A DNA stretch of 64,000 bases from Burkholderia glumae LMG 2196 = ATCC 33617 (lineage in GTDB: Bacteria > Pseudomonadota > Gammaproteobacteria > Burkholderiales > Burkholderiaceae), in NCBI RefSeq assembly GCF_000960995.1, contig NZ_CP009435.1, positions 3,038,001-3,102,000 of the forward strand, read 5' to 3'. Shown here piece after piece: positions 25,632-34,253 of this stretch. A model generated the notes under the pieces. It did not search any database. It was not told where the DNA came from and saw only the letters and a program-made list of their open reading frames with translations. Made by a program: the position numbers and the translations under genes. Numbering within the stretch: the stretch's first letter is position 1; each line of letters begins with the position of its first letter.

Positions 25632-26516
25632 TCAGAAGTGTAGCGAAAATTCCTGTTCACCGATAGGAAGAGAATCGTCTGAATCCAACAAAAAAGAAAG
25701 AAAATTGTCTACTTTGGGTCGCAGCGTTCTAGAAAAACCGGAAATAATCTTCTTGTCGAGTTTCGCACGCCCGTCCACGAATCGCATGACAACAGCCTTG
25801 CGATTCGCGAGCGTGGGTGACAGCAGGGGGGAGGTTCGATGCCAAACATTGCGGGAGAAGATCAACGCATCCCCTGGAGCAAAGTCCTGCTCGAGCTTCC
25901 GTGCCTCTAGAACCAGAAGGTCAAATGGTCCCACCCATGGATCCCCGTCCGTTCCGAATTGCTTGGCGAGCGCACGCGCCAGTGCCAAGTCGGGCTCGCC
26001 CTCGCCTAACATACGAAAAAGAAAGCTCCATTGCTGGACGCGACTATAGGCACTGAATACGTTTTCAGGCACCCACGCCAGCCCCCCGCCCTCTTCTCGT
26101 TCCCTGATGTTTGTAAGGGGAATCCAGAGCGTGTAGGCCGGTACCTCAGGGCCGATGAAGCAAAAGCTACGGCGTCCGAAGTGCCAAGGCTCTCCATTCA
26201 TTCCTGGAGCGAGTTCGAAAGAAACGAGGTTGGTGATCACCTGCTCCTTCCCGATGAGCCGACCAAGAAGAGAACTGAAGTTGCTGGTCTGGCACAGCGT
26301 TTGCACGATTGCCGCCGGAGCGCCATCACCGTATGCAAGCCGCCGAAACCTTCGCCTACGCTCCTGATCAGGCGGTACGGTCAAATTGGACGCTGCCTCA
26401 TCCAAGGCACTCAGAGCCGTGGGAGTAAAAAGCTGCCTAAGAACCAAAGCTCCCTCGGTTCGCATTTGATTAACATGTTCTTCCGTAAGATCGAAGGGAT
26501 GGAGCAGCGAGCTCAT
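25632..26516 (-). CDS. PhyH-family Fe(II)/2-oxoglutarate enzyme with HxG motif (candidate halogenase)
   Basis: 294 residues with the phytanoyl-CoA-dioxygenase pattern: an N-terminal EGALVLRQLF segment, a first metal ligand in GEPWHFGRRSF, then LWIPLTNIRE, the distal His226 in NVWHRTSP and a candidate 2OG-binding Arg239. The normal HxD facial triad reads H112-F113-G114, so the carboxylate ligand is missing. In SyrB2 (HxA) and in CurA-Hal, WelO5 and BesD (HxG) this loss makes room for chloride and marks halogenases. A halogenase is therefore the leading hypothesis, but a non-halogenating or inactive protein is possible. It lies 48 bp upstream of the thioesterase gene, same strand. Confidence 0.85.
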   Translation of the reverse strand: MSSLLHPFDLTEEHVNQMRTEGALVLRQLFTPTALSALDEAASNLTVPPDQERRRRFRRLAYGDGAPAAIVQTLCQTSNFSSLLGRLIGKEQVITNLVSFELAPGMNGEPWHFGRRSFCFIGPEVPAYTLWIPLTNIREREEGGGLAWVPENVFSAYSRVQQWSFLFRMLGEGEPDLALARALAKQFGTDGDPWVGPFDLLVLEARKLEQDFAPGDALIFSRNVWHRTSPLLSPTLANRKAVVMRFVDGRAKLDKKIISGFSRTLRPKVDNFLSFLLDSDDSLPIGEQEFSLHF

Positions 26517-26607
26517 TCAAAACCTCCATAATCTGCATGCGGCATGCCCCTAGGCAGGGAGACATACTAGTGTAGATGAGCTAATTATGTTTGGATACAA
26601 TTTTTCA

Positions 26608-26672
26608 CTGATACACGGGCACCCCCGGTTTTTTAACATCTCGTCTACTGACATCGACTGGCAGTGTATCAG
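26608..26672. promoter_or_regulatory. Inverted 9-bp repeat upstream of the PhyH-like gene
   Basis: CTGATACAC (26608-26616) and its exact reverse complement GTGTATCAG (26664-26672) lie in the AT-rich region upstream of the minus-strand PhyH-like start. They are 56 bp apart centre to centre. This could be a paired regulator site or chance. The rest of 26517-26760 shows no gene. Confidence 0.3.
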
Positions 26673-26760
26673 CCAAAATCTGTTCGCCGGAACTCTTACA
26701 AATCGAAAGTATTATTGCTCGCGAGCGTGCTTTCCCCACGCGAAGCGTTTTATACGCTAG

Positions 26761-27964
26761 GGAAACACTGATTAATCCGGCTCGGTGGTCATCGCTGACG
26801 CAGCCGAGGACGTTGTAGAAGATAGTTCACGGAACGAGCCCACGACGATGAAACGGCAAATGAGCTTTGCGGAAGCGGAAAGCGCGGGCAAGAAGCGCAT
26901 GACCCGGCGTCAGCGTTTCCTGGACGAGATGGAGAAGCTCGTGCCGTGGTCGCGACTGCTGACGGCAATCGAGCCGTACTACCCGAAAGGAACACTCGGC
27001 CGCCCGCCGATCGGTCTGGAGCGGATGCTTCGAATCTACTTCCTGCAGCAGTGGTACAGCCTGTCGGACGAAGGGCTGGAGGATGCGCTGTACGACAGCA
27101 TCGCGATGCGGGCCTTCGCCGGGATTGATCTGGCCGTGGAGAACGTGCCGGATGCGACCGCGCTGCTGAAGTTCCGGCGCCTGCTTCTCGAACATGACCT
27201 GACGCGCAAGCTGTTCGACGAGATTGGCATATCGCTGTGCGAACGCGGGCTGATGATGAAGGAAGGCACGCTGGTCGACGCGACGATCATCGAAGCGCCG
27301 CCGTCGACCAAGAACGCCGAGAAGCGCCGCGATCCGGACATGCATCAAACGAAGAAAGGCAACGCGTGGCACTTCGGCATGAAGGCCCACATCGGCGTCG
27401 ATGCCGATTCGGGGCTGGTTCACAGCGTGGTTGGCACTTCCGCCAACGTGTCGGATGTTTCGCAAGCGCACGCGCTGTTGCATGATCACGAGCAAGAAGC
27501 GCTCGGCGACGCGGGCTATATCGGCGTAGACAAGCGCAATGAAATGAAGGGCCGGTCGGTGAAGTGGCGCGTGGCGGCCAAGCGCGGAAAGATCAAGGCG
27601 ATGCAGGATGGTGCGCTGAAGGATCTGATGATCGCGCTTGAGCGAACCAAGGCGCAAATCCGCGCGCGGGTCGAGCATCCGTTCCATGTTGTCAAAAACC
27701 TGTTCGGCCATTGCAAGGTGCGCTGCAAGGGACTAGCGAAGAACACGGCGCAACTGTTCAGCCTGTTCGCCTTGGCGAACTTGGTGATTGCGCAAAACCG
27801 GTTTCGGTCGGTTCACGGGAGTAGTCCGTCACGTGTATGAAAAACGCAGGAAATGAGGCGCTTTCCCGGGTCAAACTTCCCCGAATTCGCTGCGCTTCAC
27901 TTCGGCATCCGGAGTTTGCGCGTCAGCATCGCCGACAAGCTCGCGCGTTGGCCTATTAATCAGT
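26761..27964 (+). mobile_element. IS5-family insertion sequence, copy 2 (3' end cut)
   Basis: Same element as copy 1 but in the opposite orientation. The left end GGAAACACTGATTAAT follows CTAG. The right terminal repeat stops at ATTAATCAGT, where the IS481-like copy 2 begins, so the last few bases and the target duplication are missing. The two IS5 copies form inverted repeats enclosing about 23.3 kb of the gene cluster. Confidence 0.9.
26785..27840 (+). CDS. IS5-family transposase (copy 2)
   Basis: 351 residues, identical in translation to copy 1. It is intact, but its element has lost its complete right end, so it may act only in trans or on copy 1. Confidence 0.93.
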   Translation: MVIADAAEDVVEDSSRNEPTTMKRQMSFAEAESAGKKRMTRRQRFLDEMEKLVPWSRLLTAIEPYYPKGTLGRPPIGLERMLRIYFLQQWYSLSDEGLEDALYDSIAMRAFAGIDLAVENVPDATALLKFRRLLLEHDLTRKLFDEIGISLCERGLMMKEGTLVDATIIEAPPSTKNAEKRRDPDMHQTKKGNAWHFGMKAHIGVDADSGLVHSVVGTSANVSDVSQAHALLHDHEQEALGDAGYIGVDKRNEMKGRSVKWRVAAKRGKIKAMQDGALKDLMIALERTKAQIRARVEHPFHVVKNLFGHCKVRCKGLAKNTAQLFSLFALANLVIAQNRFRSVHGSSPSRV

Positions 27965-28079
27965 TGTAGAAGTTCAGACTTGATCTGACAGTAAGGCCTT
28001 ACCAAGAGGCGGGGTTACCCGTTTTGATAGAGGTGCGAATCTTCATCAAAACAGCGCGCAAGCGCCAAGGAGTAACCCC

Positions 28080-29078
28080 GTGAGTAGTCTCAACCAAAAT
28101 GTCATCCGCCACAAGATCGGTCTGCTGAATCTGGCCACCGAGCTCGGGAACGTGTCGAAGGCCTGCAAGGTGATGGGGCTGTCGCGCGATACGTTCTACC
28201 GCTATCAGAACGCCGTGGCCGAGGGCGGCGTCGATGCCCTGTTCGACAGCAATCGGCGCAAGCCGAATCCCAAGAATCGAGTCGATGAAGCGACGGAAAT
28301 CGCCGTGCTGGCCTATGCCATCGAGCAGCCCGCCCACGGGCAGGTTCGGGTCAGCAACGAATTACGCCGGCGCGGCATTTTCGTGTCTGCATCCGGCGTT
28401 CGTTCGATCTGGCTGCGTCACGCGTTGTCGTCCTTCAAGCTGAGGCTCGTGGCGCTGGAGAAGCAGGTCGCTGAAAAAGGCATCGTGCTGAGCGAGGACC
28501 AGGTGGCCGCGCTGGAAAGAAAGCAGGACGACGATGTGGCTCATGGCGAAATCGAAACCGCTCATCCCGGCTATCTGGGCTCGCAGGACACGTTCTACGT
28601 GGGCACGATCAAGGGCGTAGGCCGGATTTACCAGCAGACCTTCGTCGACACCTACAGCAAAGTGGCGATGGCCAAGCTGTACACGACCAAGACACCGATC
28701 ACGGCGGCCGATCTGCTCAATGACCGGGTGTTGCCGTTCTTCGAGGAGCACGGCATGGGTGTGATCCGCATGCTGACCGATCGAGGCACGGAGTATTGCG
28801 GCAAGCCGGAATCGCACGATTATCAGCTGTACCTGGCGCTGAACGACATCGAGCACACCAAAACCAAGGCGCGACATCCGCAGACCAATGGCATCTGCGA
28901 GCGGTTCCATAAAACCATCCTGCAGGAGTTTTATCAGGTCGCGTTCCGCCACAAGCTCTATCTGACGCTGGCGGAACTGCAGGTCGATCTCGATACTTGG
29001 CTGATGTACTACAACGGCGAGCGAACGCATCAAGGTAAGATGTGTTGTGGTCGCACGCCTTTTGGAGCAGCCCCCTGA
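28080..29078 (+). pseudogene. IS481-family transposase (copy 2), 3' end displaced
   Basis: Starts at the same GTG as copies 1 and 3 and keeps the whole DDE core, but after GKMCCGRTP the frame runs into the inserted IS3-family element and ends FGAAP-like after a few codons. The missing C-terminal codons (QTLIAGKEVWKEKVSHLNLI) are found at 34137-34200. A few substitutions (for example LATELG for LAAELG) show it is slightly diverged from the other copies. Confidence 0.88.
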
Positions 29079-29156
29079 AACACCGGACACAGTCACCCAC
29101 TTACAATAACGGGTAGGCATAAGACCGTGTTTTTGACTCACACCAGGCAGGAAGTG

Positions 29157-29448
29157 ATGGACGTGTTGACGGGCCCGGAGCGTCGGCGGCGCTGGACGGC
29201 AGAGCAAAAGCTGGCGATGGTTCGCGAGAGTTTCGAGCCGGGGAAATCGGTTTCGATGGTAGCGCGCCAGCACGGCGTGAATCCGAACCAGCTCTTTCAC
29301 TGGCGCAAGCTTTACCAGGATGGAAGCCTGTCGGCGGTCAAGGCTGGCGAGGAAGTGGTTCCGGCCTCGGAGCTGGCCGACGCGCTCAAACAGATTCGCG
29401 AGCTGCAGCGCATGCTCGGCAAGAAGACGATGGAGAACGAGATTCTTC
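29157..29448 (+). pseudogene. IS2-group OrfA, split by IS66 insertion
   Basis: Helix-turn-helix OrfA of an IS3-family, IS2-group element: LTGPERRRRWTAEQKLAMV, SMVARQHGVNPNQLFHWRKL and ELQRMLGKKTMENEIL. The IS66 insertion interrupts it in the codon after ENEIL. The missing part resumes at 33183 (REAVEYGRAKKW) and ends at a TGA at 33254-33256. The intact gene would make about 120 residues. Confidence 0.85.
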
Positions 29449-29473
29449 GTACGCGGTCTTTTAACGACGCCCC

Positions 29474-31036
29474 TCAGCGGTTGAGGCCAGCAGACATTCT
29501 CCAAGGCATGAGATCGGCGTAGTCGTCGGCGGTTGCAGCGAGCGGCAACCTGGTGAACAGCCAGACCAGATAGCGATACGGCTCGATGCCGTTCGCCTTG
29601 CACGTCTCGACGAGGGAGTACAGGTTGGCACTGGCCTGCGCACCGGCGACCGTATCAGAGAACAGCCAGCCCTTGCGGCCGACGACGAACGGCCTTATCG
29701 CGTTCTCGCACAGGTTGTTCGAGATCGGCCAGTTGCCGTTCTCGACGTAGCGGACCAGCTTGGGCCACTGTCCGTTCATGTACTGCAATGCCTTGCCGAG
29801 CAAACTCGACGGCACGACGCCCGGCAGATGCTCGATTAGCATGCGCTCGATGATGACGAGCACGCGGGCGCTGTACCGGGCGCGCAGCCGTCGCCGACGT
29901 TCAGACTCCCACTTCGCGCTGCGCGCCTCGGCCGCGAACAGCTTGCCGATCAGTGCCACGAAGCGTGTGGCCAGCAGATCCGGTGAGCGTGCCGCCTTCG
30001 GCACCGACTCCTCGGCCTTGATGAAGCCGCGGCGCACGTGTGCCCAGCATCCGAGATGCACGAGCTGGTGATCGTGGGCGATGCCGTTATAGAGCTCGTA
30101 GCCATCCGTCATCAGCGCAGTGCCGGGCTGTACACCGGCATACAGCTTCTGCGCATGTTGAGCACCGCGCCCGGGCGAGTAGGAGAACATCCGCACGGAC
30201 GGCCCCGAGCCGTTGACCTGCGCCCACAGGTAACTCTTCGTCTGCGGCCTTCGTCCTGGTTCCTTCAGCACCTGGAACGTGGTTTCGTCGCCGTAGATCA
30301 AGTTCGATTCGAGCAGCGCGTCGCGCATCAGGTTGATCACCGGCTGCGTGGCCAGACCTACCCGCACCACGCTGGCGGCCAGCGTATTCGACGAGATGTC
30401 ACCGCCGAAGCGACGCAGCAGTGTGGCCTGACGATACAGCGGCATGCCGTACTGATACTTGCCGGTGATGATCCACGCCAGCGCGGATTCCGTGAGCAGC
30501 CCGCGCGGAATGATGCGCGTCGGCGCCAGCGTGACCTTGATGCCGAGATCGCAGCATGGGCACGCGTACTTGACCCGCTGGTGCTGAACGACGCGCACTT
30601 GCTCGGGAATCACGTCGAGCTGTTCGCTCGTTTCCACGCCGATCTCGACGAGGGCCTGGCCGTCATGGGCGCAGAACCGTTCGGACTCGGGCAGCTCGTG
30701 CCGCACGACCTCGCGCGGCAGATTCGGATCGAGTGGTTTGCGCCCGCGCTTGCCTCGCGTGTGGGCCGCGACCGATGTACCGGGCATATCCTCGCGCGCG
30801 GGCGCGTCGGCAGTCGTCGCCAGCGCCTCGGCTTCGTTGAACAGGCCGAGCTGGTCGGCATGGCGCGCCTCGCTCGAGGCGCCGAACAGTTCGTGCTTGT
30901 AGGCCCGCAGTTTCTCTTCGGCCAGATCGCGCTGAGCCGTCACGAGCCGAAGCTCACCGCGCAGCGCATCGCGTTCGGCGAGCAGTGCCTGGTATTGCTC
31001 AACACTCGGCATGACGGGGCTGTTCGGCATGGCCAA
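29474..31036 (-). CDS. tnpC: IS66-family transposase TnpC
   Basis: 520 residues, apparently full length. An N-terminal coiled-coil/leucine-rich segment is followed by ELFGASSEARH, a zinc-finger-like region (KYACPCCDLGIKV), the catalytic part LIYGDETTFQVLKEPGR and HLGCWAHVRRGF, and the C-terminal NNLCENAIRPFVVGRKGWLF. These are the usual IS66 TnpC landmarks. It is the DDE transposase of the element. Confidence 0.94.
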   Translation of the reverse strand: MAMPNSPVMPSVEQYQALLAERDALRGELRLVTAQRDLAEEKLRAYKHELFGASSEARHADQLGLFNEAEALATTADAPAREDMPGTSVAAHTRGKRGRKPLDPNLPREVVRHELPESERFCAHDGQALVEIGVETSEQLDVIPEQVRVVQHQRVKYACPCCDLGIKVTLAPTRIIPRGLLTESALAWIITGKYQYGMPLYRQATLLRRFGGDISSNTLAASVVRVGLATQPVINLMRDALLESNLIYGDETTFQVLKEPGRRPQTKSYLWAQVNGSGPSVRMFSYSPGRGAQHAQKLYAGVQPGTALMTDGYELYNGIAHDHQLVHLGCWAHVRRGFIKAEESVPKAARSPDLLATRFVALIGKLFAAEARSAKWESERRRRLRARYSARVLVIIERMLIEHLPGVVPSSLLGKALQYMNGQWPKLVRYVENGNWPISNNLCENAIRPFVVGRKGWLFSDTVAGAQASANLYSLVETCKANGIEPYRYLVWLFTRLPLAATADDYADLMPWRMSAGLNR

Positions 31037-31061
31037 TTAGACCACGCCACCTGCGTGGTGT

Positions 31062-31392
31062 TCAGCTCATCCGCGCGTAATATCGCTGGGGATGCTTCTG
31101 GATCACGGCCAGGTCGATGCCGTCGAGCAGCCAGTGCAACTGCTCGGTGCTGATCGTGATCGTGTCGCCACCGTTCGGCCAGACGAAGCGGTCGGCTTCG
31201 AGTCGCTTGAGCAGTAACCAGAAACCGTTGCCGCCCCAGCCGAGGATCTTGACTCGATCACGACGGCGGTTGCCGAAGACGAACAGCGCCGAGGTCATTG
31301 AGTTCAGGCGCATCGCCTGTTCGACCAGGATCGACAGCCCGTTGATGCCCATGCGGAAGTCGACCGGATCGCGATGCAGGTAGACCTTCAGC
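31062..31392 (-). pseudogene. tnpB: IS66 accessory protein TnpB, N-terminus displaced
   Basis: Most of TnpB is here, including VYLHRDPVDFRMGINGL, ALFVFGNRRRDRVKILGW and GGNGFWLLLKRLE. The first few codons (FRFDEGLK) lie beyond the IS481-like copy 3, near 32,610-32,637, because the insertion falls just after the start. The IS provides a different N-terminal extension in frame, so a chimeric product could be made. Confidence 0.88.
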
Positions 31393-32607
31393 TGTAGAAG
31401 TTCAGACTTGATCTGACAGTAAGGCCTTGCCAAGAGGCGGGGTTACCCGTTTTGATAGAGGTGCGAATCTTCATCAAAACAGCGCGCAAGCGCCAAGGAG
31501 TAACCCCGTGAGTAGTCTCAACCAAAATGTCATCCGCCACAAGATCGGTCTGCTGAATCTGGCCGCCGAGCTGGGCAACGTGTCGAAAGCCTGCAAGGTG
31601 ATGGGGCTGTCGCGCGATACGTTCTACCGCTATCAGAACGCCGTGGCCGAGGGCGGCGTCGATGCCCTGTTCGACAGCAATCGGCGCAAGCCGAATCCCA
31701 AGAATCGAGTCGATGAAGCGACGGAAATCGCCGTGCTGGCCTATGCCATCGAGCAGCCCGCCCACGGGCAGGTTCGGGTCAGCAACGAATTACGCCGGCG
31801 CGGCATTTTCGTGTCTGCATCCGGCGTTCGTTCGATCTGGCTGCGTCACGCGTTGTCGTCCTTCAAGCTGAGGCTCGTGGCGCTGGAGAAGCAGGTCGCT
31901 GAAAAAGGCATCGTGCTGAGCGAGGACCAGGTGGCCGCGCTGGAAAGAAAGCAGGACGACGATGTGGCTCATGGCGAAATCGAAACCGCTCATCCCGGCT
32001 ATCTGGGCTCGCAGGACACGTTCTACGTGGGCACGATCAAGGGCGTAGGCCGGATTTACCAGCAGACCTTCGTCGACACCTACAGCAAAGTGGCGATGGC
32101 CAAGCTGTACACGACCAAGACGCCGATCACGGCGGCCGATCTGCTCAATGACCGGGTGTTGCCGTTCTTCGAGGAGCACGGCATGGGTGTGATCCGCATG
32201 CTGACCGATCGAGGCACGGAGTATTGCGGCAAGCCGGAATCGCACGATTATCAGCTGTACCTGGCGCTGAACGACATCGAGCACACCAAAACCAAGGCGC
32301 GACATCCGCAGACCAATGGCATCTGCGAGCGGTTCCATAAAACCATCCTGCAGGAGTTTTATCAGGTCGCGTTCCGCCACAAGCTCTATCTGACGCTGGC
32401 GGAACTGCAGGTCGATCTCGATACTTGGCTGATGTACTACAACGGCGAGCGAACGCATCAAGGTAAGATGTGTTGTGGTCGCACGCCTTTGCAGACGCTC
32501 ATCGCGGGCAAGGAGGTGTGGAAGGAGAAAGTGAGCCACCTGAATCTGATCTGACAGTCACGCACCGTCGGAACGGGTAACTGTCAGATCGGGTCGCGAC
32601 TTCTACA
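31393..32607 (+). mobile_element. IS481-family insertion sequence, copy 3
   Basis: 1215 bp with TGTAGAAG/CTTCTACA ends and a perfect 7-bp target duplication CTTCAGC (31386-31392 and 32608-32614), inserted at the tnpA/tnpB junction of the IS66 element. It is the innermost and therefore the youngest insertion of the nest. Confidence 0.93.
31508..32554 (+). CDS. IS481-family transposase (copy 3)
   Basis: 348 residues from GTG 31508, preceded by AAGGAG; the translation is the same as copy 1 at 20,509. It is intact and, with complete ends, this element is presumably mobile. Confidence 0.93.
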   Translation: MSSLNQNVIRHKIGLLNLAAELGNVSKACKVMGLSRDTFYRYQNAVAEGGVDALFDSNRRKPNPKNRVDEATEIAVLAYAIEQPAHGQVRVSNELRRRGIFVSASGVRSIWLRHALSSFKLRLVALEKQVAEKGIVLSEDQVAALERKQDDDVAHGEIETAHPGYLGSQDTFYVGTIKGVGRIYQQTFVDTYSKVAMAKLYTTKTPITAADLLNDRVLPFFEEHGMGVIRMLTDRGTEYCGKPESHDYQLYLALNDIEHTKTKARHPQTNGICERFHKTILQEFYQVAFRHKLYLTLAELQVDLDTWLMYYNGERTHQGKMCCGRTPLQTLIAGKEVWKEKVSHLNLI

Positions 32608-32609
32608 CT

Positions 32610-33119
32610 TCAGCCCTTCGTCGAACCGGAACACGGCAGCCTCCCGAGCATCTGGACGAGCATCGTCAGTTCATCGAAGTTCGCCTGGCTCAGCTCCAAG
32701 GAAACGCCGTTTGGTAAGTGCACCTTCAGCGAGGACACCGCAGCCGATTTAGCCGGAGTGGGGGCAGCCGCAGAGGTGACGACCTGCATGAAGGCTGATT
32801 CCTCAGGCACGGAAGCCGTCGACAACTCGACGCGAGCCTCTCGTGACGGCTCCGCCGCGGAGCTGGCTATCTCGCCCGCGGCTTGTTCGCGCTGATACTT
32901 GGAAATCCACGTCCGAACGAGGTTCGGATTGATGTCGTGCTCCATGGCCGTCCGCGCGATCGACACCCCTGGCTTCAGACACGCCTGTATCAACTCGCGC
33001 TTCGCATCCTCGTCGTACTTGCGCCGTCCGTCTCGCTTGCGATCGGCCACCAACCGGCTCTGCAAACCTCCGTGTTGCTCGTTCATGCACACCTGTCCAC
33101 GCTCATTGAACATGGACAC
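32610..33119 (-). CDS. tnpA: IS66 accessory protein TnpA
   Basis: 169 residues: a helix-turn-helix TnpA of IS66 elements with RRKYDEDAKRELIQACLKPG, SIARTAMEHDINPNLVRTWI and a C-terminal LPNGVSLELSQANFDEL segment. Its stop codon lies within the target duplication made by IS481-like copy 3, so the gene is complete. An internal Met 11 codons in is an alternative start. Confidence 0.88.
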   Translation of the reverse strand: MSMFNERGQVCMNEQHGGLQSRLVADRKRDGRRKYDEDAKRELIQACLKPGVSIARTAMEHDINPNLVRTWISKYQREQAAGEIASSAAEPSREARVELSTASVPEESAFMQVVTSAAAPTPAKSAAVSSLKVHLPNGVSLELSQANFDELTMLVQMLGRLPCSGSTKG

Positions 33120-33213
33120 GTAGCCTCGGTGAATCAGCCTCGTCGTGCAATGGCGTCCTTCAAAGAGCGCTTACGATTCTTCGCGAGGCTGTCGAATACG
33201 GCCGGGCAAAAAA

Positions 33214-34095
33214 ATGGATAGCGCACTCGCCATCGTTGCCGGAGGACAGCCAGTGAAACTGGTCTGCGAAGTCCTCGGCGTGTCGCGCTCGAACGTATCG
33301 GCACGCAGGTCACGCGAGGCGACTTGGCGCGACGCACGGCAGTCCAGAGCGACCCACGATGCACCAGTCGTCGAAGCCATTCAGCGGGTGATCAGCGAGC
33401 TGCCCAGCTACGGCTATCGACGCGTATGGGGAGCGTTGCGCCGCGAGCGCATTGCAGCGGGACAGGCACCGCTGAACGCCAAGCGCATTTACCGCGTAAT
33501 GCGCATGCATGGCCTGCTGATGCAACGCAGAGCGACACCGGTTCGGCCGCAGCGCCGTCACGATGGCAAGGTTGCGGTGGAGCGCAGCAATCAACGGTGG
33601 TGTTCCGACGGCTTCGAGTTTCGCTGCGACAACGGCGAGCCGTTGCGCGTGACGTTCGCACTCGACTGCTGCGACCGCGAAGCGATGAGCTGGGCGGCCA
33701 CGACGGCCGGCCATAGCGGCGACATCGTGCGCGACGTGATGCTGGCTGCGGTGGAAAGCCGGTTTGGGGATGTGCTGCATACCGAGTCCGAAATCGAGTG
33801 GCTGAGCGACAACGGCTCGGGCTATACGGCCGAGGAGACGCGTCAGTTTGCGGCGCTGCTCGGCCTGAAGCCGTTGACCACGCCGGTGTGCAGCCCGCAG
33901 AGCAACGGCATGGCGGAAAGCTTCGTGAAGACCATGAAGCGCGATTACGTCGCTATCATGCCGAAGCCGGACGCAGCGACCGCGGCCAGGAATCTGGCCA
34001 TCGCATTCGAGCACTACAACGAAAAGCATCCCCATAGCGCGTTGAAGTACCGCTCGCCTCGCGAGTTTCGACGTTCGACGGATTCAGCAACCTAA
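33214..34095 (+). CDS. IS3-family (IS2-group) transposase OrfB
   Basis: 293 residues from ATG 33214, with the rve core: SNQRWCSDGFEF, DNGSGYTAEETRQF, and SNGMAESFVKTMKRDY. The ATG overlaps an A7 run (33208-33214), where IS2-group elements use -1 frameshifting to join OrfA and OrfB. Because OrfA is split by IS66, the full OrfAB fusion can no longer be made from this copy. Confidence 0.9.
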   Translation: MDSALAIVAGGQPVKLVCEVLGVSRSNVSARRSREATWRDARQSRATHDAPVVEAIQRVISELPSYGYRRVWGALRRERIAAGQAPLNAKRIYRVMRMHGLLMQRRATPVRPQRRHDGKVAVERSNQRWCSDGFEFRCDNGEPLRVTFALDCCDREAMSWAATTAGHSGDIVRDVMLAAVESRFGDVLHTESEIEWLSDNGSGYTAEETRQFAALLGLKPLTTPVCSPQSNGMAESFVKTMKRDYVAIMPKPDAATAARNLAIAFEHYNEKHPHSALKYRSPREFRRSTDSAT

Positions 34096-34253
34096 GTGGG
34101 TGCCGTGTCCTGAGTTACGGGGGCAACTCCACCTTTGCAAACGCTCATCGCGGGCAAGGAGGTGTGGAAGGAGAAAGTGAGCCACCTGAATCTGATCTGA
34201 CAGTCACGCACCGTCGGAACGGGTAACTGTCAGATCGGGTCGCGACTTCTACA

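Larger units (their letters stand above)
29449..33174 (-). mobile_element. IS66-family element, interrupted by IS481-like copy 3
   Basis: Ends GTACGCGGTC (left) and GTAAGCGCTC (right, read inward), with an exact 8-bp target duplication GATTCTTC (29441-29448 and 33175-33182), as expected for IS66. It carries tnpA, tnpB and tnpC on the minus strand. Without the nested 1.2-kb IS it would be about 2.5 kb, normal for the family. Confidence 0.92.
29063..34131 (+). mobile_element. IS3-family (IS2-group) element, interrupted by IS66
   Basis: Terminal repeats TGGAGCAGCCCCC (left) and TGGAGTTGCCCCC (right, read inward) are flanked by a 5-bp target duplication CCTTT (29058-29062 and 34132-34136). It carries orfA and orfB of the IS2 group. 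The orfA is split by the IS66 element. Confidence 0.88.
27965..34253 (+). mobile_element. IS481-family insertion sequence, copy 2, interrupted by nested elements
   Basis: The left part (27965-29062) starts TGTAGAAG; the right part (34132-34253) ends CTTCTACA. Between them lies a complete IS3-family element with its own nested insertions. The outer flanks AATCAGT and CATCAGC do not match, unlike the perfect 7-bp duplications of copies 1 and 3. The left flank is the IS5 end and the right flank is inside an IS3-type transposase gene. The copy is therefore probably a recombinant of two insertions. Confidence 0.88.

Noticed and set aside
30038..31153. 371-codon plus-strand frame opposite IS66 tnpC
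   Set aside because: Antisense shadow of tnpC with no domain.
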